NCBI RefSeq assembly: GCF_020687545.1
Contig: NZ_JAJEQX010000001.1
Location: 180,677-244,676 of the forward strand
Direction of reading: 5' to 3'
Source: Ruminococcus turbiniformis
GTDB lineage: Bacteria > Bacillota > Clostridia > Lachnospirales > Lachnospiraceae
DNA length: 64,000 nt
The position numbers and the translations under genes were made by a program. Of this stretch, positions 45,516-55,232 are shown piece after piece. The stretch's first letter is position 1, and each line of letters opens with the position of its first letter. A model generated the notes under the pieces. The model saw only the letters and a list, made by a program, of their open reading frames with translations, was not told the origin of the DNA and did not search any database.

Positions 45516-47274
45516 TACTGCGACAATATACGGAATCAACGGCCCTGTCATCTACCTGAAGGGAAACACCGGCTTCCGCATGTCCGAGATGGTTTATGTG
45601 GGAAAGCAGAAGCTTGTCGGCGAGGTCATTTCCCTTGACAAAGACATGACTACCGTACAGGTATACGAGGAGACAAGCGGACTTTATCCCGGCGAGGAAG
45701 TCACCGCCAGCGGAAGCGCGGTCTCGGTCACGCTTGCCCCCGGAATCCTGAATAATATTTTCGACGGCATCGAGCGCCCTCTGGAGCGTATCGCCGACTC
45801 CGCGGGAGCGTTTATCACCCGCGGCGTGAGCGTCGATTTTCTCGACAGACAGAAGAAATGGCAGACTCATATCACAGTGGAAAAGGGACAGTATCTCCGG
45901 GGCGGCGATATCATCGCAGAAGTGCCGGAGACCCGCGCCATCGTACACAAATGCATGGTTCCCCCGGATGTGGAGGGGACTGTAACCGCTGTGGCAGAGG
46001 ACGGAGAATACACGATCGATGAAATTCTCGTCACGCTGGAACTTTCGGACGGCTCTGTAAAAGAACTGTCAATGACCCAGCACTGGCCCATCCGCGTGCC
46101 CCGGCCAACGAACCACCGGTTCCCGGCTTCCGTGCCGCTGATCACCGGCCAGCGTATCATCGACACGATGTTCCCCATCGCCAAAGGCGGCACTGCCGCC
46201 ATTCCCGGCGGATTCGGAACAGGAAAGACAATGACCCAGCATCAGATCGCCAAGTGGGCGGACGCCGACATCATCATCTATATCGGATGCGGCGAGCGCG
46301 GAAACGAGATGACCCAGGTGCTGGAAGAATTCAGCGAGCTGACGGACCCCCGCACGGGCAATCCCCTGATGGACCGCACGACGCTGATCGCAAATACGTC
46401 CAACATGCCTGTGGCAGCCCGCGAGGCCAGCATTTACACCGGGCTTACCCTGGCGGAATACTACCGCGACATGGGATACGACGTGGCAATCATGGCGGAC
46501 TCCACCTCCCGCTGGGCCGAGGCTTTAAGAGAGCTGTCCGGCCGTCTGGAGGAGATGCCGGCGGAGGAAGGTTTCCCCGCGTATCTGGCGTCCCGCCTGT
46601 CCGCGTTTTACGAGCGCGCGGGAATGATGCACAACTTAAACGGAACCAACGGCTCTGTCACGATCATCGGAGCAGTCTCCCCCCAGGGCGGTGATTTTTC
46701 CGAACCGGTTACGCAGAACACGAAGCGTTTTGTCCGCTGTTTCTGGGGACTGGACAAAAGCCTCGCATACTCGAGACATTTCCCGGCCATCCACTGGCTG
46801 ACAAGCTACAGCGAATACTTAAACGACTTAAGTCACTGGTATCAGGACAACGTATCGCCCCGGTTTGTGGACTACCGCAACCGACTGATGGCGCTGCTGA
46901 ATCAGGAGAGCAGCCTGCTGGAAATCGTCAAGCTGATCGGAAGCGACGTGCTGCCGGACGACCAGAAGCTGATTCTGGAGATCGCCCGCGTCATCCGTCT
47001 CGGATTCCTTCAGCAGAACGCCTTCCACAAGGACGATACCTGCGTCTCCATGGAGAAGCAGTTCCTTATGATGGATACCATCCTGTATCTGTACAATCAG
47101 GCCCGCACTCTCGTCACGATGGGGCATCCCATGTCCGTGCTGAAGTCGGAGAACATCTTTGACCGGGTCATCTCGATCAAATACGATGTCCCCAACGACC
47201 GGCCGGAAATGTTCGCCCAGTACCGGAGAGACATCGATGCATTCTACCAGAGAGTGCTTGAGAAAAACGCGTAA
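45508..47274 (+). CDS. ntpA: V-type ATPase catalytic subunit A
   Basis: A 588-residue catalytic subunit. P-loop GGFGTGKT (about 228-235), catalytic Glu in GCGERGNEMTQVLEEF, and the A-type non-homologous insert (about 115-190, VTAVAEDGEYTIDEILV). The start is a TTG at 45508, with GGGAGGTGAC in front, overlapping the subunit E stop; it gives the usual N-terminus. The frame is open further upstream but only within subunit E. Confidence 0.94.
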   Translation: MANTATIYGINGPVIYLKGNTGFRMSEMVYVGKQKLVGEVISLDKDMTTVQVYEETSGLYPGEEVTASGSAVSVTLAPGILNNIFDGIERPLERIADSAGAFITRGVSVDFLDRQKKWQTHITVEKGQYLRGGDIIAEVPETRAIVHKCMVPPDVEGTVTAVAEDGEYTIDEILVTLELSDGSVKELSMTQHWPIRVPRPTNHRFPASVPLITGQRIIDTMFPIAKGGTAAIPGGFGTGKTMTQHQIAKWADADIIIYIGCGERGNEMTQVLEEFSELTDPRTGNPLMDRTTLIANTSNMPVAAREASIYTGLTLAEYYRDMGYDVAIMADSTSRWAEALRELSGRLEEMPAEEGFPAYLASRLSAFYERAGMMHNLNGTNGSVTIIGAVSPQGGDFSEPVTQNTKRFVRCFWGLDKSLAYSRHFPAIHWLTSYSEYLNDLSHWYQDNVSPRFVDYRNRLMALLNQESSLLEIVKLIGSDVLPDDQKLILEIARVIRLGFLQQNAFHKDDTCVSMEKQFLMMDTILYLYNQARTLVTMGHPMSVLKSENIFDRVISIKYDVPNDRPEMFAQYRRDIDAFYQRVLEKNA

Positions 47275-47289
47275 GGAGGACCGGATATT

Positions 47290-48675
47290 ATGTCAATCGA
47301 ATATTTAGGCTTAAGCAGCATCAACGGCCCTCTCATCGCTCTGGAGGGCGTGCAGGACGCCTTCTATGATGAGATCGTGGAATTTGTCATAGACGGCTCA
47401 GAGCACAAAATCGGCCGTATTGTAGAGATCTACGAAGACCGGGCTGTGATTCAGGTTTTTGAGGGTTCGGAGAACATGTCTCTGAAAAACACGCACACAA
47501 AGCTCACCGGGCATCCGATGGAGATCGCGCTCTCCCCGGATATGCTTGGACGCACGTTCAACGGCATCGGACAGCCCATCGATGATCTGGGGCCCATTGT
47601 CTCCTCCCTGAAGCGCGACGTCAACGGCCTGCCCTTAAACCCGGTGCGCAGGGAATATCCCCGCAACTATATCCACACCGGAATCTCGGCCATCGACGGA
47701 CTGACCACGCTGATCCGCGGACAGAAGCTCCCGATTTTCTCCGGAAACGGGCTTCCCCACGACCAGCTCGCAGCCCAGATCGTAAAGCAGGCATCGCTCG
47801 GAGAGAACTCCGACGAGCAGTTTGCCATCGTGTTCGCGGCAATGGGTGTCAAACACGATGTGGCGGACTTTTTCCGGAATACTTTCGAAGAGAGCGGAGT
47901 GGCGGACCATGTCGCCATGTTCCTTAACCTGGCAAACGATCCGGTTGTAGAGCGTCTGATCACACCGAAGGTTGCGCTGACTGTTGCGGAGTACCTGGCG
48001 TTTGAACAGAATATGCACATCCTTGTAATCCTGACCGACATGACGTCCTTCGCGGAAGCCATGCGTGAAGTCTCCTCCTCAAAGGGAGAGATTCCAAGCC
48101 GTAAGGGATACCCCGGATACCTGTACAGCGAGCTCGCCACGATCTACGAGCGCGCCGGCATTGTGCAGGGCGTGAACGGTTCGGTGACTCAGCTCCCGAT
48201 CCTGACCATGCCGAACGATGATATTACCCATCCGATCCCCGACCTGACCGGATATATCACCGAGGGGCAGATCGTTCTTGACCGTCCGCTGCACGGACAG
48301 TCCATCTACCCGCCGATCAATATCCTCCCCTCCCTCTCCCGTCTGATGAAGGACGGTATCGGCGAGGGCTACACAAGAGAGGATCACCAGGATCTGGCCA
48401 ACCAGCTCTTCTCCGCCTACGCCAAAGTGGGCGATGCGCGGAACCTGGCTTCCGTTATCGGCGAGGACGAGCTCTCCCCGATCGACAAAAAGTACCTGGA
48501 ATTCGGCAGGGAATTCGAGGAGCGCTATATCGGCCAGGGCATGGATGAGAACCGCAGCATGGAAGAGACACTGAATCTGGGCTGGGAACTTCTCGGAAGG
48601 CTTCCGAAGGAGGAGCTTGACCGAGTCGATACAAAGATTCTTGATAAATATTACAAGCCGCGCTCCCTTGATTAA
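47290..48675 (+). CDS. ntpB: V-type ATPase subunit B
   Basis: A 461-residue regulatory subunit with the signature [32 protein letters not shown]. As expected it lacks a true P-loop ([14 protein letters not shown]). It follows subunit A by 15 bases. It is the last V-type gene; the expected subunit D gene does not follow. Confidence 0.94.
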   Translation: MSIEYLGLSSINGPLIALEGVQDAFYDEIVEFVIDGSEHKIGRIVEIYEDRAVIQVFEGSENMSLKNTHTKLTGHPMEIALSPDMLGRTFNGIGQPIDDLGPIVSSLKRDVNGLPLNPVRREYPRNYIHTGISAIDGLTTLIRGQKLPIFSGNGLPHDQLAAQIVKQASLGENSDEQFAIVFAAMGVKHDVADFFRNTFEESGVADHVAMFLNLANDPVVERLITPKVALTVAEYLAFEQNMHILVILTDMTSFAEAMREVSSSKGEIPSRKGYPGYLYSELATIYERAGIVQGVNGSVTQLPILTMPNDDITHPIPDLTGYITEGQIVLDRPLHGQSIYPPINILPSLSRLMKDGIGEGYTREDHQDLANQLFSAYAKVGDARNLASVIGEDELSPIDKKYLEFGREFEERYIGQGMDENRSMEETLNLGWELLGRLPKEELDRVDTKILDKYYKPRSLD

Positions 48676-48860
48676 AAGTACGATTCCCATCACAGCAGAA
48701 GATCTCTTTGAATTTGCAGATGACGGGTAATAAAAACGGACAGTTAAATAAAGACTGACAGTTAAGAGCCCGGAAGTGTCATCCACTCCCGGGCTCCCGT
48801 GTTCCCGCGCATATGCGCCTCATCATATCCTTTCCGCCAATATATCAATATACTTTCGCG
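48676..48860. terminator. Convergent intergenic region with a bidirectional terminator-like hairpin
   Basis: Stem 48766-48778 with 48784-48796 (12 of 13 pairs, GAGCCCGG/CCGGGCTC core) and a 5-base loop lies between the V-type operon and rpoN. T-runs are poor on both sides. The direct repeat GACAGTTAA occurs twice just before it. No gene for subunit D is found. Confidence 0.5.
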
Positions 48861-50201
48861 TCAGTATATTCTTCGCTCAAAACTCCCCTGTATTCCCATC
48901 TCCTCGCGGTACTTCGCAACGCCTCTTCTCGAGAGCACGACGCCGCGTTTCTTAAGCTCCTGGGACAGCTTATTGTCGCTGTACGGGTTGCCTTTGTCCT
49001 CGCCGTCAATCAGCTCCCGGATCAGTTTCTTGATCTGTCCGGCCGTCATATTGTCGCTGCCCTGATCTCCCCCGACTCCCTGCGGGAAGAGTTCCTTCAT
49101 GAGGACCACGCCTCCGGGATACTGGATATATTTTCCACTGGCAGCCCTGCTCACGGTGGCCGGGTGAATGCCCAGACTCTCCGCCAGCTCCGCCATTGTG
49201 AGCGGTTTCAGATCTCCTTTTCCCTCAAAGAACTCCTTCTGGTGTTCAAGGATCGCGCCGGAAACAGACAGAATCGTTTTCCTCCTCTGCTCGATGCTGC
49301 TCAAAATAAATCTTGCCCTCTCCAGCTTCTTCCGGAAGTATTCCTTCAGTTCCGGATCCCTGCTCTCTATCGTCATCTTCATATAGTACTGATTAAGCTG
49401 GTATTTACCCATCCAGTCATCGTTCAGCACAATTTCCCACTCATCGCCTTTTTTATAAAACAGGATATCCGGTATGATATATCCGGTATCCCCCAGGCTG
49501 AACCCTGAGAGCGGGCGCGGATTCAGTGTTTTGATATAGGCAATATATTTTCTCGCCTGAGCCGAAGAGATCCCGAGACTCCGCGTGATCGCACTGATCT
49601 TTCCTCCCGCGATATCGCCGAGATGGTTTCTGACAATCTCGGTGAGCACCGGATCTTCCGCCCCGGTCAGCTCAATCTGCCTTAAAAGACACCCGGACAG
49701 ATTCTCTGCAAAGATGCCGAAAGGCTCAAGCTGGCGCAGATCCTCGAGACAGGTTTCAACCGTCTCAGCCGTCGTTTCTGCCAGCCGGGCCGTCTCTTCC
49801 ACGGAAGTAGAATAGAACCCGCTGTCATCCAGATTTTTGATCAGAAATTCGATGACGCGCCACTCTTCCTGGCTGTACCGGTTCCTGTCAAGCTGCTCTT
49901 TCAGATAGTTTTCAATACTCTCCCCCTTATCCGCGGGGACCGCTTCTCTGTGCCGTTCCTCATCGCGGTCTCCATGACCGTATCCCTCGTTGAACATCTG
50001 ATTCTGGCCGTACCAGTCTCCGAACTCCTGAGTCACTCCCGGGGTGTCGCCGCCTCCGGTCTGCTCGATAAGCGGGTTTTCCAGATATTCATTGTTCAGC
50101 CATGTATTCAGTTCCAGATTGTTCATATTCATCAATTCCAGAGACTGAATCTGTGTCTGGGACAGAGACTGTCTCTGGCGGAGTTCCAGATTATAATCCA
50201 T
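48861..50201 (-). CDS. rpoN: RNA polymerase sigma-54 factor
   Basis: A 446-residue sigma-54. Region I is Gln/Leu-rich (LRQRQSLSQTQIQSLELMNMNNLELNTWL), followed by an acidic region II (about 55-95), the core-binding domain, the helix-turn-helix (HPATVSRAASGKYIQY) and the RpoN box, here SRRGVAKYREEM (usual ARRTVAKYRE). It directs polymerase to -24/-12 promoters, one of which lies at 58592-58609. GGAGGGG precedes ATG 50201. It follows the activator gene by 19 bases. Confidence 0.95.
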   Translation of the reverse strand: MDYNLELRQRQSLSQTQIQSLELMNMNNLELNTWLNNEYLENPLIEQTGGGDTPGVTQEFGDWYGQNQMFNEGYGHGDRDEERHREAVPADKGESIENYLKEQLDRNRYSQEEWRVIEFLIKNLDDSGFYSTSVEETARLAETTAETVETCLEDLRQLEPFGIFAENLSGCLLRQIELTGAEDPVLTEIVRNHLGDIAGGKISAITRSLGISSAQARKYIAYIKTLNPRPLSGFSLGDTGYIIPDILFYKKGDEWEIVLNDDWMGKYQLNQYYMKMTIESRDPELKEYFRKKLERARFILSSIEQRRKTILSVSGAILEHQKEFFEGKGDLKPLTMAELAESLGIHPATVSRAASGKYIQYPGGVVLMKELFPQGVGGDQGSDNMTAGQIKKLIRELIDGEDKGNPYSDNKLSQELKKRGVVLSRRGVAKYREEMGIQGSFERRIY

Positions 50202-50220
50202 TGTCTATCCCCTCCGCTGG

Positions 50221-52137
50221 TCACTTTTTATCGTTTTCGTTTTTCCCTTTTTCATTCCTCTCGTTTTCCTGCTGCTTCATCATACGCCACAGCGTTGTCC
50301 TGCTCACGCCGAGCTCTCTGGCCAGATCCTGCTTTGTCTTCTTCGGTTTCAGCTGCCTGAGAATCGCCTCCTCACTGCCTTTGCTGCTGTACTGCCCTCC
50401 CTCAGCTTCTCTGAGCTGGCGGAATACCTTAAACTGCATCAGATCTTCTTTTGTGATCTCATCCGTATCATTGAGCACGACGAGACGTTCACATATATTG
50501 CGAAGCTCTCTTACGTTTCCGGGCCAGGAATAGTTTCTGAGCATCACCGCCGCCTCCTTTGTCAGCTTCGCGGGAGACTTCTTCATGTCGCACGAGAACC
50601 TGTTCAGATAAAAATCCACCATCTCCTGAATATCCTCTCTCCTCTCCCTGAGAGGCGGAATATAAATATCCAGAAGATTCAGCCTGTAATAGAGATCGCT
50701 TCGGAATTTTCCCTCTTCAATCTGTTTTTCAATATCTACATTTGTCGCGGAAATCACCCGTACATCAATAGGCTGTACTGTATTTCCGCCGATCCGGCGT
50801 ATCTCCTTCTCCTGAAGCACGCGGAGAAGTTTCGCCTGAAGCGAGATCGGTATCTCTCCGATCTCATCCAGGAAGATCGTGCCTCTGTGAGCCAGTTCAA
50901 AGAGTCCGATCTTTCCGTTCCGCGACGCTCCCGAAAAAGCGCCCGGTTCATATCCGAAGAGCTCGCTCTCAAGAAGGTTTTCCGGCAAAGCCGCACAGTT
51001 GAGCGCCACAAAAGGTTCCGAGCTCCTGTTGCTCGCCTGATGAATGCTGTGAGCAAAAAGTTCCTTTCCCGTTCCGGTCTCCCCGATAATCAGCACATTG
51101 GAATCCACTTTGCTGTACCGGTTCGCCATTCTTATATCATCGCGGATTGCGTCACTGCTTCCGATAATATCCGCAAACGTATACTTGGCCACAAGTCCCT
51201 TCTCACCGAGACTGTGGCGCAGTTTATTCTCTTCCTTGAGAATCTGTTCTGAATTTTTGATAAAAATCACAAGCCCTGAGTTTACCTCATCAACCCGGAT
51301 CGGCATATACTGGACAAAATATCTGCGCCCGTCTTCCATCTTGAGTACTTCATCCCGTATTCCGTCCTCTTCCATGGCCTGTTTCCACTTAAAATGCCTG
51401 TCCACGACAGCGATCGGATGACCTTTGATATTATCCACAGTGGAGAGCTGGAATTGCCGGTATGCCTGGTTATTAATCTGCTGGATGATCCCTTTGCTGT
51501 CAATTGTAATAATCCCGTCTGAGTTCTCGTTGATAATCGCGCGGAACATGGAGTTGGAAGCACGCTCTCTGTTGAGTGTCCGCGCCGTGTTCACCGCCTC
51601 TTTCAGCACCATCTCCACGGTCTCTTCCTTGACCTTGATGTGAACACGTTTCAGTCCTTTCCTGTCACAGACGCTGCACACCGTACCGCTCCCGACCCAT
51701 ACGTCAGTTCCCCGTTTTTCTCCAAGCTCCACCGCATCTCTGGCACTCTCCTCGCTCCACACATTGTATGTATCGATATGCGCATGGCAGAGCTCCTCAA
51801 GATCGGAAATCTGGTAGATCTCCAGATCCTGCAGGCAGAGGGCGATCCGATTCGGATGATAAATATTTCTGCTCTGAATCAGTGCGTCCAGTATTCCGAA
51901 GCTTGTAAACTGGATCTTGACCATATGCTTATGAGGAAACAGCACTTTCAGGCGCTCATAAGTCATTCCTCTCGCGACAAAAATATCTGCGTCTTTATTC
52001 TCTGCAAGCGAAGACGGGGTGCCCACCACGTAAGTCAGCTCGATCTGAATGTCATCCTCGATGTCCATCTTTGCTATCAGTTCCTCAAACTTTTCCATCA
52101 TGTCTGCGTGCGGAACAAAAATCAGTATTTTTGTCAT
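50221..52137 (-). CDS. PrpR-type sigma-54-dependent transcriptional activator
   Basis: A 638-residue enhancer-binding protein. Residues 1-180 form a PrpR_N domain (binds small molecules), 195-300 a PAS domain, 325-560 the AAA+ domain with Walker A GETGTGKE (352-359), GAFSGA (399-404, the sigma-54 contact loop, usually GAFTGA) and Walker B GTIFLDEI (419-426), and the end a Fis-type helix-turn-helix (LARELGVSRTTLWRMM, about 603-618). It lies between the catabolic cluster and rpoN, so it most likely senses the substrate or an intermediate and activates the internal sigma-54 promoter. Confidence 0.93.
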   Translation of the reverse strand: MTKILIFVPHADMMEKFEELIAKMDIEDDIQIELTYVVGTPSSLAENKDADIFVARGMTYERLKVLFPHKHMVKIQFTSFGILDALIQSRNIYHPNRIALCLQDLEIYQISDLEELCHAHIDTYNVWSEESARDAVELGEKRGTDVWVGSGTVCSVCDRKGLKRVHIKVKEETVEMVLKEAVNTARTLNRERASNSMFRAIINENSDGIITIDSKGIIQQINNQAYRQFQLSTVDNIKGHPIAVVDRHFKWKQAMEEDGIRDEVLKMEDGRRYFVQYMPIRVDEVNSGLVIFIKNSEQILKEENKLRHSLGEKGLVAKYTFADIIGSSDAIRDDIRMANRYSKVDSNVLIIGETGTGKELFAHSIHQASNRSSEPFVALNCAALPENLLESELFGYEPGAFSGASRNGKIGLFELAHRGTIFLDEIGEIPISLQAKLLRVLQEKEIRRIGGNTVQPIDVRVISATNVDIEKQIEEGKFRSDLYYRLNLLDIYIPPLRERREDIQEMVDFYLNRFSCDMKKSPAKLTKEAAVMLRNYSWPGNVRELRNICERLVVLNDTDEITKEDLMQFKVFRQLREAEGGQYSSKGSEEAILRQLKPKKTKQDLARELGVSRTTLWRMMKQQENERNEKGKNENDKK

Positions 52138-52160
52138 TTGATTTCACCTCATAATAAAAG

Positions 52161-52268
52161 ATACCCAACCGTGGAATTTCTCCACATGCGAAGTCTGGCC
52201 GGCGGTTCTTTTCGAGCCGCCGGCAGACCGGACACCACATAGTACGAATTAATTCCACAGTTGAGTAT
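52161..52268 (-). terminator. Large two-tier hairpin between the catabolic operon and its regulator
   Basis: Outer arms 52161-52178 and 52251-52268 pair over 18 bases with two G-U wobbles in RNA; an inner GC-rich stem pairs 52193-52205 with 52217-52228. A short CTTTTATT follows on the minus strand. It may be a terminator or attenuator that limits read-through into the regulator gene. Confidence 0.5.
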
Positions 52269-52292
52269 TTTCGTCACCAGTAATCTCAGATA

Positions 52293-53189
52293 TTAGTCTT
52301 CGAGAAGTGCCCATGCACGGTTAATCACGCGTTTTGTATTCGCAACGATCACCTCTGCATCCTCATCTCCCCACGGTTTAACCTCAAAAGAGAGTACATA
52401 CGGATTCTCTGCATTGAAGAAGCCTTCTTCCTTCAGGACTGTGAAGAAGTCAAGAAGCTGCTCTGTATCGTTGGCGCTGTTCGGGAATCCGAATCTCGGA
52501 TGCATATCGCCGTAAGCCTCGCAGCCTTCCTCTACAACAGCGTTTCCGATATGGAAGTGTGTGATATACGGACGGCATGTCTGAATCACAAACTTGGATG
52601 TCTCATATGTTGTCGGGAAGTGAGACAGGTCAACCATCAGACCGAAGTTATTGTTTGTTGTACGCATATCAGCAGCGAATTTTGCAGCGTACGGAGCCGG
52701 TCCGATCAGGGCAGCCTTGTCCATATCAAAGTCAAATACTTCGAGTTCTACGTTCATGCCCTTTGTCGCGGCATAATCGCAAAGGTTTCTTGTTGTCTTA
52801 AGGAGCTGCTCGTAAGCCTGATCCTTTGTAGCCTCTTCCCATTTTCCCGCAAGGAAAGCGATTCCCTTTGCTCCAAGGTACTCTGCCTCGTCGATTGCTT
52901 CCATCAGAGTAGCCTCTGCTTTCTTTCTGCCTTCCTCGTCGATGTCGTTCGGGTTCAGCTTCGGTCCGAGCAGACGCGGCTGTGCGCCGTAGCAAACTTT
53001 CATGTGAGCTTCCTCAAGAAGCTTCTTAGCCTTTGCTCTTGTCTCGTCGTCGTTGAACTTTGTAATCTCTACTGCGTCGAAGAAATCATCACATGCGATT
53101 TTGTAGAGGGAATCCATTATGTCATATGTCGGATGGCTCATCCACTGAATGGTTCCTACCTGAAAATATTTGTGAATTGAATCTCTCAT
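52293..53189 (-). CDS. Sugar phosphate isomerase/epimerase-like TIM barrel (paralogue 1)
   Basis: A 298-residue protein of the xylose isomerase-like TIM-barrel superfamily (AP endonuclease 2 fold). Metal-site residues are suggested by LEVFDFD (Glu), VDLSHFP, HFHIGN and LSFEVKPWG (final Glu). It is clearly paralogous to 54293-55216: shared FDAVEIT, ALIGP, FGLMVD, HPRFGFPNS and SFEVKP. The reaction is unknown; isomerisation, epimerisation or decarboxylation of a keto-acid are all known in this fold. ATG 53189 has GGAGG 7-8 bases upstream. Confidence 0.85.
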   Translation of the reverse strand: MRDSIHKYFQVGTIQWMSHPTYDIMDSLYKIACDDFFDAVEITKFNDDETRAKAKKLLEEAHMKVCYGAQPRLLGPKLNPNDIDEEGRKKAEATLMEAIDEAEYLGAKGIAFLAGKWEEATKDQAYEQLLKTTRNLCDYAATKGMNVELEVFDFDMDKAALIGPAPYAAKFAADMRTTNNNFGLMVDLSHFPTTYETSKFVIQTCRPYITHFHIGNAVVEEGCEAYGDMHPRFGFPNSANDTEQLLDFFTVLKEEGFFNAENPYVLSFEVKPWGDEDAEVIVANTKRVINRAWALLED

Positions 53190-53261
53190 TGTCTTAATCC
53201 TCCTGTTCAAAATCTCATTCAGATATCTGTCTGAAATAATGATTATTTGGTTTAAAATTTA

Positions 53262-54230
53262 TTATTTGTTAACTACGTTTACCGGAGCTCCGTCAACGAA
53301 TGCCTGCAGGTTGCTTACTGCGATATCCATCAGACGCTTTCTGGACTCCTTCGGCGCCCATGCGATATGCGGTGTGATGAAGCAGTTCTTTGCCTGAAGC
53401 AGCGGGTTGTCACCCTTGATCGGCTCTGTGGAAACAACGTCAAGACCTGCAGCGGCAACCTTGCCGGAGTTCAGAGCGTCTCTTAAGTCTTCCTCTACGA
53501 TCAGCGGACCGCGGGAGTCGTTTAAGATGATAACGCCGTCTTTCATCTTCGCGATGTTGTCCTTGTTGATGATTCCCTGTGTCTCCGGGAACAGCGGGCA
53601 GTGAAGCGCGATTACGTCAGAGTTTGCGAGAACTTCGTCAAGCTCCGCGTACTTGCATGTGTCGCTCTCCAGATCCGGATTGTGGTAGGAATCGTAAGCC
53701 AGAACTTTCATTCCGAGAGCCTGTGCGATACGTCCTGTAGCCTGTCCGATACGTCCGTATCCGATGATACCCATTGTCTTGCCGTCCAGCTCGATCAGCG
53801 GGTAATCCCAGAAGCACCAGTCAGCGTTGTTCTCCCATGCACCCTCATGCACAGCCTGGCTGTGATGTCCGATGTGGTGGCAGATCTCAAGGAGAAGCGC
53901 GATTGTGAACTGGCCTACAGCTGCTGTTCCGTATGTCGGAATGTTTGTAACCGGAATTCCTTTTTCCTTTGCAGCCGCAACGTCAACAACATTGTATCCT
54001 GTAGCAAGAACGCCTACAAATTTAATATTCGGGCAAGCGTCAAAAAGCTCCTTCGGCATCGGTGTCTTGTTTGTGAAGACAACCTCTGCGTCTCCGATTC
54101 TGTCGATTGCTTCCTGAACGTCTGTCAGAGATGTACGGTCATAAACTGTGCACTCTCCGATTGCTTCCATTCCTTTCCAGTCCAGGTCGCCCGGGTTCAG
54201 GGTGTAACCGTCTAATACAACAATTTTCAT
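53262..54230 (-). CDS. D-2-hydroxyacid dehydrogenase (hydroxypyruvate/glycerate type)
   Basis: A 322-residue NAD(H)-dependent dehydrogenase. NAD motif GIIGYGRIGQATG (about 154-166), catalytic Arg in NDSRGPLIVEEDL, Glu, and His in FITPHIAWAPKES. The closest functional types reduce hydroxypyruvate or glyoxylate to D-glycerate or glycolate. In this cluster it may reduce the short 2-keto acid released by cleavage. AAAGGAGG precedes ATG 54230. It lies between the two paralogous TIM-barrel genes. Confidence 0.9.
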   Translation of the reverse strand: MKIVVLDGYTLNPGDLDWKGMEAIGECTVYDRTSLTDVQEAIDRIGDAEVVFTNKTPMPKELFDACPNIKFVGVLATGYNVVDVAAAKEKGIPVTNIPTYGTAAVGQFTIALLLEICHHIGHHSQAVHEGAWENNADWCFWDYPLIELDGKTMGIIGYGRIGQATGRIAQALGMKVLAYDSYHNPDLESDTCKYAELDEVLANSDVIALHCPLFPETQGIINKDNIAKMKDGVIILNDSRGPLIVEEDLRDALNSGKVAAAGLDVVSTEPIKGDNPLLQAKNCFITPHIAWAPKESRKRLMDIAVSNLQAFVDGAPVNVVNK

Positions 54231-54292
54231 TTTTTAGTCCTCCTTTATTATGTGGGTACTACAAACTGGTGTACATTGTTACTATACAACAT

Positions 54293-55216
54293 TTATTTTT
54301 TCTCTTCAACCAGCTTCCATGCAGCATTGAGCGTACGTTTCGCATTCGCGATAACAAACGCGCTCTCCTCGTCGCCGTAAGGTTTTACTTCAAAGCTTAC
54401 GATCGGAGGATTTTCTCTGTTAAGAAAGCCGATATCGAGCAGTACCTGAAGATAAGCTGCCAGCTCTTCCACGTCGTTTTCACTGTTGGGGAATCCGAAA
54501 CGCGGATGCTGATCTCCGTATGCCGGAAGATCAGGGCTCTTGATCACCGTATTGCCCATGTGCGCATGACGGATGTAGTCTTTGATCGGGAGAAGATTCT
54601 CTTCGAACGTCTCGTGCAGCATCGGAATGTGGCTGCAGTCAACCATCAGACCAAAGTTGTCATACTCGGCGCACATCGTCTCCGCATATCTCTTCGCGAG
54701 CGCAACCGGCCCGATCAGAGACTTTTTGTCGATGTCATAGTCAAAGACTTCGCAGAGAACAGGCATGCCGCCTTTTGATTTCGCATATTCGCACAGCTCT
54801 CTTGTAGAGTCCAGAAGAAGTTCATACGCCTCCTCCTTCTTCTCTTCCTCGTACTTTCCGGCGAGGAAGGAGAACCCTTTTGCCCTGATCTCATATGCTT
54901 CATCGATAGCGGCTTTCATTCTGTCCACCGCTGCCCTGCGCTTTGTCTCATCCAGATCGTTGATATTCATACCTGTTGTGAGCAGGCACGGCTGTCCGCC
55001 GTACGCCACGTCCATATGAGCGATCTCGATCATCTCAGCGGCTTTGCGCCTTGTCTCGTCATCCTTGATCTGCGTGATCTCCACTGCGTCAAAATAATCA
55101 TCGGCAGCAATATTGGAGAGGCACTCGAGTACCGGTCCCTCTCCAGTTGACAGCCCGTTATAGGCCATGTGGAGGATGATTCCGACTCTCATATATTCAT
55201 GAAAAGATGTCTTCAT
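54293..55216 (-). CDS. Sugar phosphate isomerase/epimerase-like TIM barrel (paralogue 2)
   Basis: A 307-residue paralogue of the protein at 52293-53189, with the same landmarks (FDAVEITQ, CEVFDYD, LMVDCSHIP, HAHMGN, HPRFGFPNS, VSFEVKPYG). It probably works on a related intermediate, or the two form a heteromer. AAGGAG lies 5 bases before ATG 55216. It follows the transketolase C-terminal subunit by 16 bases. Confidence 0.85.
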   Translation of the reverse strand: MKTSFHEYMRVGIILHMAYNGLSTGEGPVLECLSNIAADDYFDAVEITQIKDDETRRKAAEMIEIAHMDVAYGGQPCLLTTGMNINDLDETKRRAAVDRMKAAIDEAYEIRAKGFSFLAGKYEEEKKEEAYELLLDSTRELCEYAKSKGGMPVLCEVFDYDIDKKSLIGPVALAKRYAETMCAEYDNFGLMVDCSHIPMLHETFEENLLPIKDYIRHAHMGNTVIKSPDLPAYGDQHPRFGFPNSENDVEELAAYLQVLLDIGFLNRENPPIVSFEVKPYGDEESAFVIANAKRTLNAAWKLVEEKK

Positions 55217-55232
55217 TCATTCTCCTTCTTTC

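Noticed and set aside
48672..48731. A short reading [19 protein letters not shown] after subunit B, considered as a remnant of subunit D
   Set aside because: Too short and not recognisably like subunit D.
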